This document shows, piece by piece, positions 18,257 through 27,196 of a stretch of DNA of 64,000 bases. A model generated the notes under the pieces. It saw nothing but the letters and a program-made list of their open reading frames with translations, did no database searches and had not been told where the DNA came from. Source of the DNA: Arthrospira sp. PCC 9108 (GTDB lineage: Bacteria; Cyanobacteriota; Cyanobacteriia; Cyanobacteriales; Microcoleaceae). Both the position numbers and the translations under genes were made by a program. Location of the stretch: contig CP066886.1 of NCBI GenBank assembly GCA_016745315.1, positions 768,501 through 832,500 of the forward strand, written 5' to 3'. Positions within the stretch are counted from its first letter, which is position 1, and each line of letters begins with the position of its first letter.

Positions 18257-19954
18257 CTAGATATCTTTCCCCCTAGCAATAGGCATCCGCCAACCTGTGC
18301 CAAAGGCGCGATCGCTAATTTTCAACCCAGGGGGTGCTTGGCGGCGTTTAAATTCCGCGCCCATGACTAATTTTACTATACGTTCGACAGTTTGGCAATC
18401 ATGTCCGGCTTCAATAATTGTGGGGACAGATTCGTGTCTTTCGATAAGTCGATAAAGAATATCATCTAAGATATGATAGGGTGGCAGAGAATCACTATCA
18501 AATTGACCGGGTTTTAATTCGGCGCTGGCGGGTTTAATCAGGACATTATTAGGGATAATTTCTCGACCTCGGCTTTCATTTAACCATTTACAAATTGAGT
18601 AAACACGGGTTTTCGGCACATCTGCAATGACCGCTAAACCACCATTCATGTCACCATAAAGGGTACAGTATCCAACGGCGATTTCTGACTTGTTACCTGT
18701 GGAGAGTAACAGATGACCGAATTTGTTGGAAATTGCCATTAATAAAGTGCCCCTAATTCGGGATTGCATATTTTCTTCAGCAATGCCAAATTGAGTTCCG
18801 GCGAACAAATTATATAGGGTGCTGTCGAAGGCATTCATAACGGACTCAATGGGCAGTGTTTGGGTAGAAATTCCCAGGTTTTTGGCTAAATCCAAAGCAT
18901 CTTCAATGGAATGTTCGGAACTGTAGGGAGATGGCATCAAAACCCCCAAGACTTGCTGACTTCCTAGGGCTTCGGTAGCAATAGCTGCCACCAGGGAAGA
19001 ATCAATCCCCCCACTCAACCCAATTACCACCTTAGAAAAACCACATTTTCGGGTGTAGTCTTTCACGCCCAAAACCAAAGCCTGCCAAATCTCGTCATCT
19101 GAATCGAGTAATTGTGTATCCTCAATATTGGCAGAATCACCGACAAAAGTAGAGGTGTTAAAATCCCATTCAATTATTTGTAAATCGGTCTGAAAAGCGG
19201 CTAAACTTTTAACTACATCTCCTGAGCCATTAATCACTAAGCTACAGCCATCAAAAATGAGGTCATCATTAGCGCCAACCTGATTATTATAAATAATGGG
19301 AATTCCGTAGCGGCGGGCGCTGTGACTTAGCATGGCTTTTCGTAATTTTTGTTTACCGGCGCGATAGGGGGAACCGGACAAATTTACTACCCAATCAACA
19401 TGGCGATCGCTTAAATCTTTCATGGGGTCGCAGCTATAGTTACGCTGTGCCCAAAACTTCTCATCATTCCACAAATCCTCGCAAATACTCACCCCAATTT
19501 TTACTATCTCCTCTGACCGAGGTTTTTTGAGTGTGAAAAAATCACTGGTTGGGGCGGGTTCAAAATAGCGATGTTCATCAAAGACATCATAGGTGGGGAG
19601 TAAACGTTTATGGAACATCTGTTTAATCTCACCACCCATTAATAATGCTGCTGTATTAAAGAGGGGTTTACCACCCAATTGGCTGGCGGTATGATTCGGG
19701 GAAACTGTCCCGACTAAAACGGCTAATTCTACGGGGAGTTGTTGGGCGAGTTTTTCGAGTTGTTGTTGGGCGGCATTAATAAAACTGGGGCGGATTAATA
19801 GGTCTCGTGGGGGATAGCCAATTAGGGCTAATTCGGGGGTGAGGAGTAAACTAGCATCCTCGTTAATAGCCCACTGGGCTGCTTCCAGAATTAGTTGAGC
19901 ATTACCTGTTAAATCACCGACAGTGGGGTTAATTTGAGCGATCGCAATTTTCAT
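18257..19954 (-). CDS. nadE: Glutamine-dependent NAD+ synthetase
   Basis: Final step of NAD synthesis: amidates deamido-NAD using glutamine. 565 aa. The N-terminal nitrilase-type glutaminase domain shows Glu in LLTPELALIGYPPRD, Lys in FHKRLLPTYDVFDE and Cys in GVSICEDLWND. The C-terminal ATP-pyrophosphatase domain has the loop GLSGGIDSSLVAAIA and the conserved STGNKSEIAVGYCTLYGDM. Complete. Confidence 0.95.
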   Translation of the reverse strand: MKIAIAQINPTVGDLTGNAQLILEAAQWAINEDASLLLTPELALIGYPPRDLLIRPSFINAAQQQLEKLAQQLPVELAVLVGTVSPNHTASQLGGKPLFNTAALLMGGEIKQMFHKRLLPTYDVFDEHRYFEPAPTSDFFTLKKPRSEEIVKIGVSICEDLWNDEKFWAQRNYSCDPMKDLSDRHVDWVVNLSGSPYRAGKQKLRKAMLSHSARRYGIPIIYNNQVGANDDLIFDGCSLVINGSGDVVKSLAAFQTDLQIIEWDFNTSTFVGDSANIEDTQLLDSDDEIWQALVLGVKDYTRKCGFSKVVIGLSGGIDSSLVAAIATEALGSQQVLGVLMPSPYSSEHSIEDALDLAKNLGISTQTLPIESVMNAFDSTLYNLFAGTQFGIAEENMQSRIRGTLLMAISNKFGHLLLSTGNKSEIAVGYCTLYGDMNGGLAVIADVPKTRVYSICKWLNESRGREIIPNNVLIKPASAELKPGQFDSDSLPPYHILDDILYRLIERHESVPTIIEAGHDCQTVERIVKLVMGAEFKRRQAPPGLKISDRAFGTGWRMPIARGKDI

Positions 19955-20312
19955 AACTTCACTACTACCATTTAGGATTGTGGATAAAGATTACCAGATA
20001 TGAATTGTTAATTTCCCTAATCTTGGCATCTGGTGGTTAGGTAATCTGAAATAACTCAAATCATGGTTATGTTTCCTGAACTGAAATATCCCCCTTAAAT
20101 CTTAGTAGCCAGGGTCAGGTTGACTAAGTATGGCAAAATCGGGTTTTGGTCAAGATTTCTGCTGAGTTTAAATCAATTTCTCAGGATTGACTATTGCCAG
20201 TCACCATGGTATCATAAATATGAGAAACCTTGGGGAGACTATCACCTAGGGGGTGGCGATCGCCAGGATTCATGAACGGACAAAAACCCTCATTTGAATC
20301 ATCATAGTAGGA
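19955..20312. other. Intergenic region between nadE and the NACHT gene
   Basis: 358 bp separating divergent genes (nadE leftward, NACHT rightward). It should hold both promoters; no gene, clear hairpin or repeat is visible. It marks the left edge of the accessory island. Confidence 0.5.
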
Positions 20313-23249
20313 ATGGCTGTAGGGCGAGATATCCTCAAATTAACCATTAGTGGCGGCTGCGTCCTGGGTAGCTTGGCATTTCCCCCCCTCGTGGCGGCAG
20401 AAGGAATGGTCTGGGGTCCCATCTTAGCAACGGCGTTAGGGAATGTGGCGGCGGGGAATACGGCTAATGCGATCGATGCGCTACTTGACGCAGGAGAGGG
20501 GGGAGTCTCCCTAGAAAATCATGACTTAACCAAAGCGGTGGGAAAAGCGATCGCCGCCGTCATTACCCTCGCCGCCAAACAACAGCGCGGCCAAACCCGC
20601 CAATATTTAGAAAAAATCGCCGCCCAAGCTAAGGATAACTGGGTCGCGATCGCTCAACAAGAACTCACCCAGCAACGCTACCCGGCACTGCGAGAAGCCA
20701 AGCTCGATCAATTCCTTACCCCGGAAGAATACCAACTCACCCAACAAGGCAACCTCACCGCTACAGAATGGGGCGATATTTTCATCCGCCTCAACATGGC
20801 TGCTTGTAAAGGGGGTGGGTTTCCCATTCCCGCACAGGTGCGTCAACAAGTCGCCGAATTACTGCATACCACCTTCCCCAAAGCCTTGCGAGAAACCCTC
20901 AAAGAAGACTTTGCTAATGATGGGAAAGCATGGGCTGGGTTAACCTTGCAGTTACTCACCCGAATGCAGGCACAACTGAGTCAACTGCAAGCCAGTCAAG
21001 GGGGGATGAAGGCTGAGGAATTCAGCCAAATCCTGCAACAATTCCAGGAATTAGAAACCCAGTTACGGGGAACTGTCGCCCAGCAGCAGGCATTTTTTAA
21101 CCAGATTTCCCACCGTATTGATTCCGGTTTTGCCGAAGTTTGTCACCAGTTGGGGGTGATGGAAACCACTATCACCGGATTGTTACAAAGCCTAGAGGAA
21201 CGCCTAGAGGAGTTGCGCCAAGAAGTGACGGAATTTCGTCAAGAGGTGCGGCAGGGGTTCGAGTCGCTGCACAATCAACCGGGGGGGCGACAGTTATCTA
21301 AACAGGAGTATCGCCAACGTCAAAGTGTATTGACTCAGATGCGAACCGAGGTAGAAAGCCGTTTAACCCAGTCTATCCACCGGGCGGCGATCGTGAATTT
21401 GGGCAAGGAACAGCAACCCCAGCAGGTGCAACGTCCTTGGGATATGTCCGTGAAGGTGGGGGAACGACACAACGTTCAGTTACCTCCTCAGACGACGATT
21501 CTGGATGTGTTTGATAATTCCATAATTTCCGGCAAGTTCCTGATTTTAGGGAAACCGGGGGGCGGAAAAACCACGACGTTATTAGAGTTAGCGAAAGCCT
21601 TGATTGAGCGAGCAAATGGGGATAGCAAGGCCCGGATTCCGGTGATTTTGGAGCTTTCGACTTGGCAGGAGGTGACAAAACCCAAGTTTTTGCCCTTTGG
21701 AGATCGGGAAAAATATGACCCTTCGATTAAGGAGTGGGTTTTGTCTCAGCTTATGAGTAAGGGGGTGAGTCAGGAAATTGGGGAAGAGTGGCTCCAGCAG
21801 AAGAAGTTAGTGCTGTTGTTGGATGGGCTAGATGAATTGCAACCGGAACGTCAGGGGAAGTGTGTCCGGGCAATTAATCAGTTTTTAAGCAGTGAATTTT
21901 CGCCGTTGCATTTGGTGGTGTGCAGTCGCAAGGAGGAATATGAAGACTATGAGGAGATGTTGCACTTAAATGGGGCGATTTGCTTGGAGGATTTAACGAA
22001 TGAGCAAATTCGGCATTATTTTGCCTCAGTCAATCTAGAGGAATTTTGGGAAAGTATCAAAGGTTCGGAGAAGATTGTTGATTTTATTCGTCAGCCGTTG
22101 TTTTTGGCGGTTACGAGTCTTGCTTATCAGCAGATTGACGTTGAGGAGTGGCAGAATTGCAATACAGAAGAGAAGGCGATCGATTATTTGCTGGGTGTTT
22201 ATCGAGTAAAAATGCTTAATAATGCTGTGGTCAGCAAATGCTACAGAACAGATAAAATCCCTCAAATTAATACCACGCAAAATAGATTAACTGCAATAGC
22301 GAGAAACATGGATTTACATAATTCAAAATATTTTCAAGTAAGTTTAATTAAATTAGATTTGCTGCCCTCCAAAATTCACGTAGCAATAATAAATCATATT
22401 TGTGGGTTACCGATATTATTTTTGTACATGATGCCTTGGATTTATTTGGGGGTAATTCATTCAATATCATTAATGGATATTTTCTACATTTGTTTGATGA
22501 ATTTATGGGCTCTTGTGGTGCCACTTGAATACCAGGAGAATATACAGACTTGTCCTGGTCAATCTGAGAGCAGTCCAATTAAGATGGCGAAAGAATGGGT
22601 TGGCGACATAAAAAAATTTTTATTTAACCGAAATAATTCGGCATTAGGACTATTTGTGGTTGTATCATGTGTTATGACGTGGATATTTTTATTTCCTATT
22701 AATTTCGATGGTTCGTTTTTTAGCACCTTTTTATATGTATTTCAATTGCTTATTATTTCATCTATTGCATGGTTTAGTCGTGAATTATTAAGCTATTTTT
22801 TTGGTGTAGAAAGCTGGAATTCACAACCAATAGGAAATTTTTTTATGTTTTTATTTGTGATGCTTATATCATTTAAAATAAGTTCTTCTATCTTAATTAT
22901 AGATTTAGGAAGTTTATGGATTTTAAATTTTATTTTAAATTCTCTCAAAAATATCATCCTTACAATTTTTACATTTCCTTTTGCTTTTGTATCGGTAATG
23001 TTTATTTCGCTTGTGCTGGCATTTTCTGTAGTTCCTTTTTTTATTATTAGTGAATTAATATATTATGTACCCACGGGGTTACTTTTGCGATTAATGCTTT
23101 GTTTTACTGATACTATGCCCTGGAATATCACCCGCTTCCTCGACTACTGCACAGAACGCCTCATCCTGCAAAGAGTCGGCAACCGCTACCGCTTTATCCA
23201 TCGCCTGGTGCAAGAACACTTCGCCAACTTGGAAATCGAGAAAGAGTAA
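20313..23249 (+). CDS. NACHT-domain NTPase with multi-TM insert (probable anti-phage protein)
   Basis: 978 aa. Residues 1-60 are Gly/Ala-rich and weakly hydrophobic; 70-360 are helical and Gln/Glu-rich. The STAND-class NTPase follows: Walker A GKPGGGKTTT (about 412-421) and a Walker B-type VLLLDGLDEL (about 499-508), the NACHT form, then winged-helix-like helices. From about residue 640 to 950 there is a strongly hydrophobic, AT-rich stretch with roughly eight predicted membrane helices, and a last segment YRFIHRLVQEHFA, typical of the end of NACHT modules. Bacterial NACHT proteins are known phage sensors. The base composition drop at 22.2-23.1 kb suggests the membrane part was acquired separately. 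Degraded relatives lie at 33.4, 50.9, 54.5 and 57.9 kb. Confidence 0.85.
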   Translation: MAVGRDILKLTISGGCVLGSLAFPPLVAAEGMVWGPILATALGNVAAGNTANAIDALLDAGEGGVSLENHDLTKAVGKAIAAVITLAAKQQRGQTRQYLEKIAAQAKDNWVAIAQQELTQQRYPALREAKLDQFLTPEEYQLTQQGNLTATEWGDIFIRLNMAACKGGGFPIPAQVRQQVAELLHTTFPKALRETLKEDFANDGKAWAGLTLQLLTRMQAQLSQLQASQGGMKAEEFSQILQQFQELETQLRGTVAQQQAFFNQISHRIDSGFAEVCHQLGVMETTITGLLQSLEERLEELRQEVTEFRQEVRQGFESLHNQPGGRQLSKQEYRQRQSVLTQMRTEVESRLTQSIHRAAIVNLGKEQQPQQVQRPWDMSVKVGERHNVQLPPQTTILDVFDNSIISGKFLILGKPGGGKTTTLLELAKALIERANGDSKARIPVILELSTWQEVTKPKFLPFGDREKYDPSIKEWVLSQLMSKGVSQEIGEEWLQQKKLVLLLDGLDELQPERQGKCVRAINQFLSSEFSPLHLVVCSRKEEYEDYEEMLHLNGAICLEDLTNEQIRHYFASVNLEEFWESIKGSEKIVDFIRQPLFLAVTSLAYQQIDVEEWQNCNTEEKAIDYLLGVYRVKMLNNAVVSKCYRTDKIPQINTTQNRLTAIARNMDLHNSKYFQVSLIKLDLLPSKIHVAIINHICGLPILFLYMMPWIYLGVIHSISLMDIFYICLMNLWALVVPLEYQENIQTCPGQSESSPIKMAKEWVGDIKKFLFNRNNSALGLFVVVSCVMTWIFLFPINFDGSFFSTFLYVFQLLIISSIAWFSRELLSYFFGVESWNSQPIGNFFMFLFVMLISFKISSSILIIDLGSLWILNFILNSLKNIILTIFTFPFAFVSVMFISLVLAFSVVPFFIISELIYYVPTGLLLRLMLCFTDTMPWNITRFLDYCTERLILQRVGNRYRFIHRLVQEHFANLEIEKE

Positions 23250-23318
23250 AGCGTATCGAAGAAAATCCTTTCTTAACACCCAGTCAAAATATTACTGTAT
23301 TATCAACCCCATAAAACC

Positions 23319-23567
23319 ATGAACCAAACTCAATATCAACTTTCCCTAAGTTTTGAACAAGTTTTGAGCCTAGTCAAACAACTGCCAGAGGCTGACAAAT
23401 TAAAACTCAGTGAAGCGTTATCCAAAGAATTGCTAGATAGCAAACTGACTCATCTTCTCGAAATTTTCAAGACTGATGAAATCTCTTTAGAAGAAATTAC
23501 CCAAGAAGTTGAAGCCGTGAGGACAGAAATTCATGACCAGCAAACCGCCCATTTTTGTGCATTCTAA
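23319..23567 (+). CDS. Small helical protein, probable antitoxin
   Basis: 82 aa, charged and helical (LVKQLPEADKLKLSEALSKELL), the style of short cyanobacterial antitoxins of PIN toxins. A truncated PIN-type start (23533-23580) overlaps its 3' end in another frame, as a vapC start would. In intact relatives the antitoxin probably ends just past EIHDQ; here the last residues look like read-through. Function inferred from context. Confidence 0.5.
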   Translation: MNQTQYQLSLSFEQVLSLVKQLPEADKLKLSEALSKELLDSKLTHLLEIFKTDEISLEEITQEVEAVRTEIHDQQTAHFCAF

Positions 23568-23580
23568 TCCAGCTACATAG
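23533..23580 (+). pseudogene. Truncated start of a VapC/PIN toxin
   Basis: ATG at 23533 gives MTSKPPIFVHSNPAT and a stop. The IFV-x-x-N pattern matches the first strand of PIN toxins (usually IFVDTN, the Asp being catalytic; here it is His). Everything downstream of the first strand is missing and is replaced by the repeated promoter unit of the next TA pair. Confidence 0.45.
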
Positions 23581-23710
23581 AAACCCAGTTTCTGGAAAAT
23601 TGACTATAATAGTAGTCACCCCCTTAGCCCCTCCTCAACTTAAATCAGTTTAAGGATGAGTTGGCGTAAATTAAGTACAATTAGAAATCAATCACTAATC
23701 GGAAAGACTC
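23581..23710 (+). repeat. Repeated promoter unit 1 upstream of vapB copy 1
   Basis: It contains the interspersed motif AAACCCAGTTTCTGG, a -10-like TATAAT, the segment TCCTCAACTTAAATCAGTTTA, and an end AATCAATCACTAATC just before the antitoxin ATG. The same arrangement occurs before vapB copies 2 (25546-25685) and 3 (26526-26662), and as a degenerate copy at 31722-31866. Confidence 0.75.
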
Positions 23711-23980
23711 ATGCTGAACATACAACTAGACCCCGAAACCGAAGCCCGTTTAGTGGAAATTTTAGCCAAGGAAAAAACGACCAGCGATGAATTGATTAAA
23801 CGCTTGGTTCAAGAACGCTGGTTGAGTTTACAACCCCGCAAGACTATTGTCGAAAGACGTGGGGGACATCCTGAACATCTGTTAGAAGATGCGCCGCCTG
23901 ATTTGTCCGAAAGGGCTAATCGCAAAAAGGCGATCGCTGACTATTTGAAAAAGAAACATCCTCAATACGATTTGCCATGA
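23711..23980 (+). CDS. VapB-type antitoxin, copy 1 of a repeated gene
   Basis: 89 aa, MLNIQLDPETEARLVEIL followed by a helical KRLVQERW segment and a basic GGHPEHLLEDAPP tail. The first ~45 residues look like a ribbon-helix-helix domain. Near-identical copies lie at 25686 and 26663, and an 11-codon relic at 31867. Its stop overlaps the ATG of the PIN toxin by 4 bp, the usual coupling of TA pairs. Likely autoregulated through the repeated promoter unit. Confidence 0.8.
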   Translation: MLNIQLDPETEARLVEILAKEKTTSDELIKRLVQERWLSLQPRKTIVERRGGHPEHLLEDAPPDLSERANRKKAIADYLKKKHPQYDLP

Positions 23981-24405
23981 CCTACTATCCTGTAATTCTT
24001 ATAGATAGTGGAATTCTAGTCGCTTACTACAGTTCCAAAGACCGCTATCATCAACAGGTACGAGTCTTCTTTGAAAGATGTACCAGTAACCTAGTGACTA
24101 CTGTTGGCTGTGCTACTGAGGTGATGTGGCTATTAGGTTCAGATTGGCGTACCCAAAATGAGTTTCTTCATGATATGGCGACAAAACTTTATGAATGTAT
24201 CCCACTGCTGCCTGAAGATTTTTCCCGCATTGCTGAACTGAATCAGCAATATGCAGATTTGCCCGGAGATTTTGCGGATTTGTCTCTAATTGTTATTTCA
24301 GAACGGCTGAATATTCCAGCTATTGCGACTTTAGATAGTGATTTTGATGTGTATCGGCGTTATCGAAACCAGGCTTTTGAACGGGCATTTATCCCTGAAT
24401 CATGA
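23977..24405 (+). CDS. PIN-domain toxin (VapC family)
   Basis: 142 aa ribonuclease-fold toxin. The acidic PIN residues can be seen: Asp in VILIDSGIL, Glu in CATEVMW, Asp in GDFADLSLI and Asp in ATLDSDFDVY. Overlaps its antitoxin by four bases. Intact. A second, truncated copy of its start follows antitoxin copy 3 at 26929. Confidence 0.85.
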   Translation: MTYYPVILIDSGILVAYYSSKDRYHQQVRVFFERCTSNLVTTVGCATEVMWLLGSDWRTQNEFLHDMATKLYECIPLLPEDFSRIAELNQQYADLPGDFADLSLIVISERLNIPAIATLDSDFDVYRRYRNQAFERAFIPES

Positions 24406-24586
24406 AGCAATTTTTATTTACGGTTATCGATGATTTTCAGGAGTTAGTGATAAAAACTCAAATCAATGCTTGAGTAATGACGGCAGCACCAGGATGGAAG
24501 TTTCAAGAGGATTTGTTGTTTGCATTAAAAAAACCAGCTTCTTGGCATTGGGCTACAATAGTATCAACCCTTACCCCGTCCTCAAC

Positions 24587-24940
24587 ATGACATTCACCAC
24601 AGATAATCCTGTAACTTGGCAATACCTAGACATTGATGCTCAAAATCAGGCAAAAATTGCCAATAGTCGCGTTTCAGTTTCCCAACTGATTCAAGAAAAA
24701 CACGCCCACGGGTGGAGTCCAGAAGAACTGCACTTTCAACACCCAGAAATCCCACTTGCTGCCATTTATTCTGCCCTCAGTTATTACTACACCTATCAAC
24801 CCCAGATTGATGCTCAAATTGCTCAAGAACAGGAAGAAATTCAGAACCTGCAAGCTGATTTAATTACAATGGGAGTCGGTCATCATACTGCCGATTTTAA
24901 ACAAAGGCTTCAGCAAAAACGGCAGCAGCAGCAAGGATGA
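24587..24940 (+). CDS. DUF433 antitoxin-like protein
   Basis: 117 aa from the ATG giving MTFTTDNPV. DUF433 is a winged-helix-type family usually paired with DUF5615. Seen: NSRVSVSQLIQEK, HGWSPEELHFQHPEIPLAAIYSALSYYY, then a Gln/Glu-rich helical tail. The frame opens upstream at 24470 through a repeated promoter-like sequence (CTTGGCATTGGGCTACAATAG), which argues for the internal start. Its stop overlaps the start of a broken DUF5615 gene. Confidence 0.8.
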   Translation: MTFTTDNPVTWQYLDIDAQNQAKIANSRVSVSQLIQEKHAHGWSPEELHFQHPEIPLAAIYSALSYYYTYQPQIDAQIAQEQEEIQNLQADLITMGVGHHTADFKQRLQQKRQQQQG

Positions 24941-25281
24941 AAATGGCAATCTCTTACTATTTCGATGCTCCAGTCCATCGAGCGATTAAAATTGGTTTAC
25001 AACTGAGAGGGGTTGATGTTATGACCGCTCAATAAGACAATAATAGTAGTGCTATTGATGAAATAATTTTGAGTCGTTCTGTGCAACTCAAGCGTCCTCT
25101 TGTAACCACAGATCACGATTTTTTAGTTTTAGCTAAAAATTGTGTTGCTCAAGGTGAAGCGTTTACAGGGATTTTCTTTTTAAGTCCTAAAGTTTCCATT
25201 GGTTATGCGATAGAAGAGTTAGAGGTTTACGCCAAAATTGGAGAATTAGAAGATTTCGCCAATCAAGTAATTTTTGTTTGA
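24937..25281 (+). pseudogene. DUF5615 PIN-like toxin, interrupted by one in-frame stop
   Basis: Reading from ATG 24937 (4-bp overlap with the DUF433 gene) gives 32 codons, TAA at 25033-25035, then 82 more in-frame codons to 25281. The halves join as ...MTAQ*DNNSSAIDEIILSRS... and KRPLVTTDHDFLVL, a normal DUF5615 sequence with the conserved Asp-His-Asp region. One base change (Glu GAA to TAA) explains the break. The second half could be reinitiated but lacks the catalytic N-terminal Asp. Confidence 0.8.
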
Positions 25282-25321
25282 TGTTGAACTGCTGCCGCTT
25301 TATCCATGATGAGGAAAAGCC

Positions 25322-25531
25322 ATGAACTTTGTTGTTTGCATCAAAAATACAGACTGTGCGGCTTCCCTAGAAGTCCGCAAGATTTATCAAGTCTTACCCG
25401 ACTCAAAAGCTAATCTTCATCAAATGATTCGGATAATTGATGAATCAGGGGAAGATTATCTCTACCCCCACGACTATTTTATGCCCATTGAACTATCCCC
25501 TCCTCTGCAACAAGTTCTGGAAATGTCTTAG
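25322..25531 (+). CDS. Conserved small protein of unknown function
   Basis: 69 aa, MNFVVCIKNTDCAASLEVRK, with a mixed strand/helix pattern (IYQVLPDS, GEDYLYPHDYFMPIEL). It looks like a compact SH3-like fold typical of small stand-alone cyanobacterial proteins found near TA genes. An AGGAAAAGCC ribosome site precedes the ATG. No catalytic motif. I do not recognise its function. Confidence 0.6.
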   Translation: MNFVVCIKNTDCAASLEVRKIYQVLPDSKANLHQMIRIIDESGEDYLYPHDYFMPIELSPPLQQVLEMS

Positions 25532-25545
25532 ATTTAGTGGAATCA

Positions 25546-25685
25546 AAGAAACCGGGTTTCTGTCAAGGTTTCTGTATCCTAACCGAGATATCCATAGAAA
25601 CCCCGTTTCTCGGCATTTAGCTACAATGGGATGATTTAGCGTAAATCCGGTAGAATTAGAAATCAATCACTAATCAGAAAGGCTC
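25546..25685 (+). repeat. Repeated promoter unit 2 upstream of vapB copy 2
   Basis: Carries GAAACCGGGTTTCTG, a second GAAACCCCGTTTCTCG, a -10-like TACAAT, and the same AATCAATCACTAATC end as unit 1, but lacks the TCCTCAACTTAAAT section. Immediately precedes the chimeric antitoxin. Confidence 0.7.
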
Positions 25686-26141
25686 ATGCTGAACATACAA
25701 CTAGACCCCGAAACCGAAGCCCGTTTAGTGGAAATTTTAGCCAGGGAAAAAACGACTAGCGATGAATTGATTAAACGCTTGGTTCAAGAACGCTGGTTGA
25801 GTTTAAAACCCCGCCAAACTATTGTCGAAAGACGTGGGGGACATCCTGAACATCTGTTAGAAGATGCGCCGCCTGATTTGTCCGAAAGGGCTAATCGAAA
25901 AAAGGCGATGTCTAATTACGAAGAAATTCTGCATCAAGCTCAAACTTTAACCTCAGATGAGCAAAAACTTCTGTTAAAAGATCTAGCCACCCTAGTTTCT
26001 CAGGGTGAACCCTCTCAAGAGGCGCAAAACACTACTGAATCACCCCGACTGAACTTGAATCGATGGCGTGGTTTTTTACCCAAGCGTGTCGATGCTCTGA
26101 AATTTCAATTAAAACTTCGACAAGAATGGGATGCCGAATAA
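25686..26141 (+). CDS. Chimeric antitoxin: VapB copy 2 head fused to a different antitoxin
   Basis: 151 aa. The first ~74 residues are nearly identical to the 89-aa VapB at 23711 (up to SERANRKKA). The rest, starting MSNYEEILHQAQTL, is a different small antitoxin ending LKFQLKLRQEWDAE. The junction lies at GGCGAT, where copies 1 and 3 continue GGCGATCGCT. The internal ATG (about 25908) probably was the original start, so the head has been placed in frame by recombination. It overlaps the next PIN gene by 11 bp. Confidence 0.75.
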   Translation: MLNIQLDPETEARLVEILAREKTTSDELIKRLVQERWLSLKPRQTIVERRGGHPEHLLEDAPPDLSERANRKKAMSNYEEILHQAQTLTSDEQKLLLKDLATLVSQGEPSQEAQNTTESPRLNLNRWRGFLPKRVDALKFQLKLRQEWDAE

Positions 26142-26520
26142 ATACCTTCTGGATACTAATATCCTGATTTATTATTTTAATAATCAGCCTGAAGTTCAGG
26201 ATGTATTTGAGGAAATTGACATCCGACAAGCAGAGGGATTTTACTGTCCAATTACTTGGATTGAATTGCTTTGTTACCCTGGTCTAACCGAAGAACAAGC
26301 CAATGAAATGCGAGAATTTTTAAGGCTAATTAACTGCGTATCATTGACCGAAGCCGTTTTAGATACTGCGGCGATAATTAGACGAACTTATCGCTTAAAA
26401 CTGGCTGATGGTGTCATTGCCGCTTGTGCTTTAGTCACCGGATGTATTTTGGTAACTCGCAATGTTGATGATTTTAAGCGCATTGACGGGTTAAGTTTAT
26501 GGAATCCATTTGATAATTGA
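26131..26520 (+). CDS. PIN-domain toxin (VapC family)
   Basis: 129 aa. KYLLDTNILIYYFN carries the first catalytic Asp, WIELLCYP the Glu, KLADGVIAACAL the second Asp, and TRNVDDFKRI the C-terminal Asp pair, a canonical intact PIN toxin of the FitB/VapC type. Paired with the C-terminal half of the chimeric antitoxin. Confidence 0.87.
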   Translation: MPNKYLLDTNILIYYFNNQPEVQDVFEEIDIRQAEGFYCPITWIELLCYPGLTEEQANEMREFLRLINCVSLTEAVLDTAAIIRRTYRLKLADGVIAACALVTGCILVTRNVDDFKRIDGLSLWNPFDN

Positions 26521-26525
26521 TGTCG

Positions 26526-26662
26526 TCAATAAACCTGGTTTCTGGAAATTTGGCTATAATAGTAGTCACCCCCCCTTAGCGACTCCTCAACTTAAATCGG
26601 TTTAAGGATGAGTTGGCGTAAATCAGGTACAATTAGACATCAATCCAAAATCAGAGGGATTC
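26526..26662 (+). repeat. Repeated promoter unit 3 upstream of vapB copy 3
   Basis: Contains AAACCTGGTTTCTGG, TATAATAGTAGTCACC, CTCAACTTAAATCGGTTTA and GAGTTGGCGTAAAT in the same order as unit 1. Ends at the ATG of vapB copy 3. Confidence 0.75.
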
Positions 26663-26932
26663 ATGCTGAACATACAACTAGACCCCGAAACCGAAGCCCG
26701 TTTAGTGGAAATTTTAGCCAAGGAAAAAACGACCAGCGATGAATTGATTAAACGCTTGGTTCAAGAACGCTGGTTAAGTTTACAACCCCGCCAGACTATT
26801 GTCGAAAGACGTGGAGGACATCCTGAACATCTGTTAGAAGATGCACCGCCTGATTTGTCCGAAAGGGCTAATCGCAAAAAGGCGATCGCTCATTATTTGC
26901 AAAAGAAATATCCTCAATATGATTTGCCATGA
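26663..26932 (+). CDS. VapB-type antitoxin, copy 3 (orphan)
   Basis: 89 aa, differing from copy 1 at only a few residues (e.g. Gln for Lys after QPR; HYLQKKY for DYLKKKH). Its cognate toxin is cut off after about eight codons, so it is an orphan antitoxin that could still neutralise the toxin of copy 1 (23977). Confidence 0.8.
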   Translation: MLNIQLDPETEARLVEILAKEKTTSDELIKRLVQERWLSLQPRQTIVERRGGHPEHLLEDAPPDLSERANRKKAIAHYLQKKYPQYDLP

Positions 26933-26994
26933 CCTATTATCCTGTAATTATTGGATATAAACGGCTGAAATTAGCAGTAAACATTGAAGGATAA
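26929..26994 (+). pseudogene. Truncated duplicate of the 23977 PIN toxin
   Basis: ATG at 26929 gives MTYYPVII, identical in the first seven residues to the intact toxin, then diverges and stops after 21 codons. The duplicated unit therefore ended within the toxin gene, and another TA pair follows. Confidence 0.7.
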
Positions 26995-26998
26995 AATC

Positions 26999-27196
26999 AT
27001 GCCCATTATTAAAATTTCTAAGCAGTATTTAATTGACCAAAATGAGGAATTTATTACCGTAGATGTGCCTGCTTCAGTGGTAGCCCTCTGGCAACGGGAT
27101 TATGCCAAGGTTGCCCAAGCCAAGGGATTGCTAAAAGATAAGCGAGACAAAATCCGGGCGCATCTCGACACAATTCGTCAGGAGTGGGAGCGATGA
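26999..27196 (+). CDS. Small antitoxin paired with a PIN toxin
   Basis: 65 aa, MPIIKISKQYLIDQNEEFITVDV then a helical, Lys/Arg-rich tail (AKGLLKDKRDKIRAH). GAAGGA lies 8-13 bp before the ATG. The TGA overlaps the toxin ATG at 27193. Family not recognised; antitoxin status rests on the pairing. Confidence 0.7.
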   Translation: MPIIKISKQYLIDQNEEFITVDVPASVVALWQRDYAKVAQAKGLLKDKRDKIRAHLDTIRQEWER

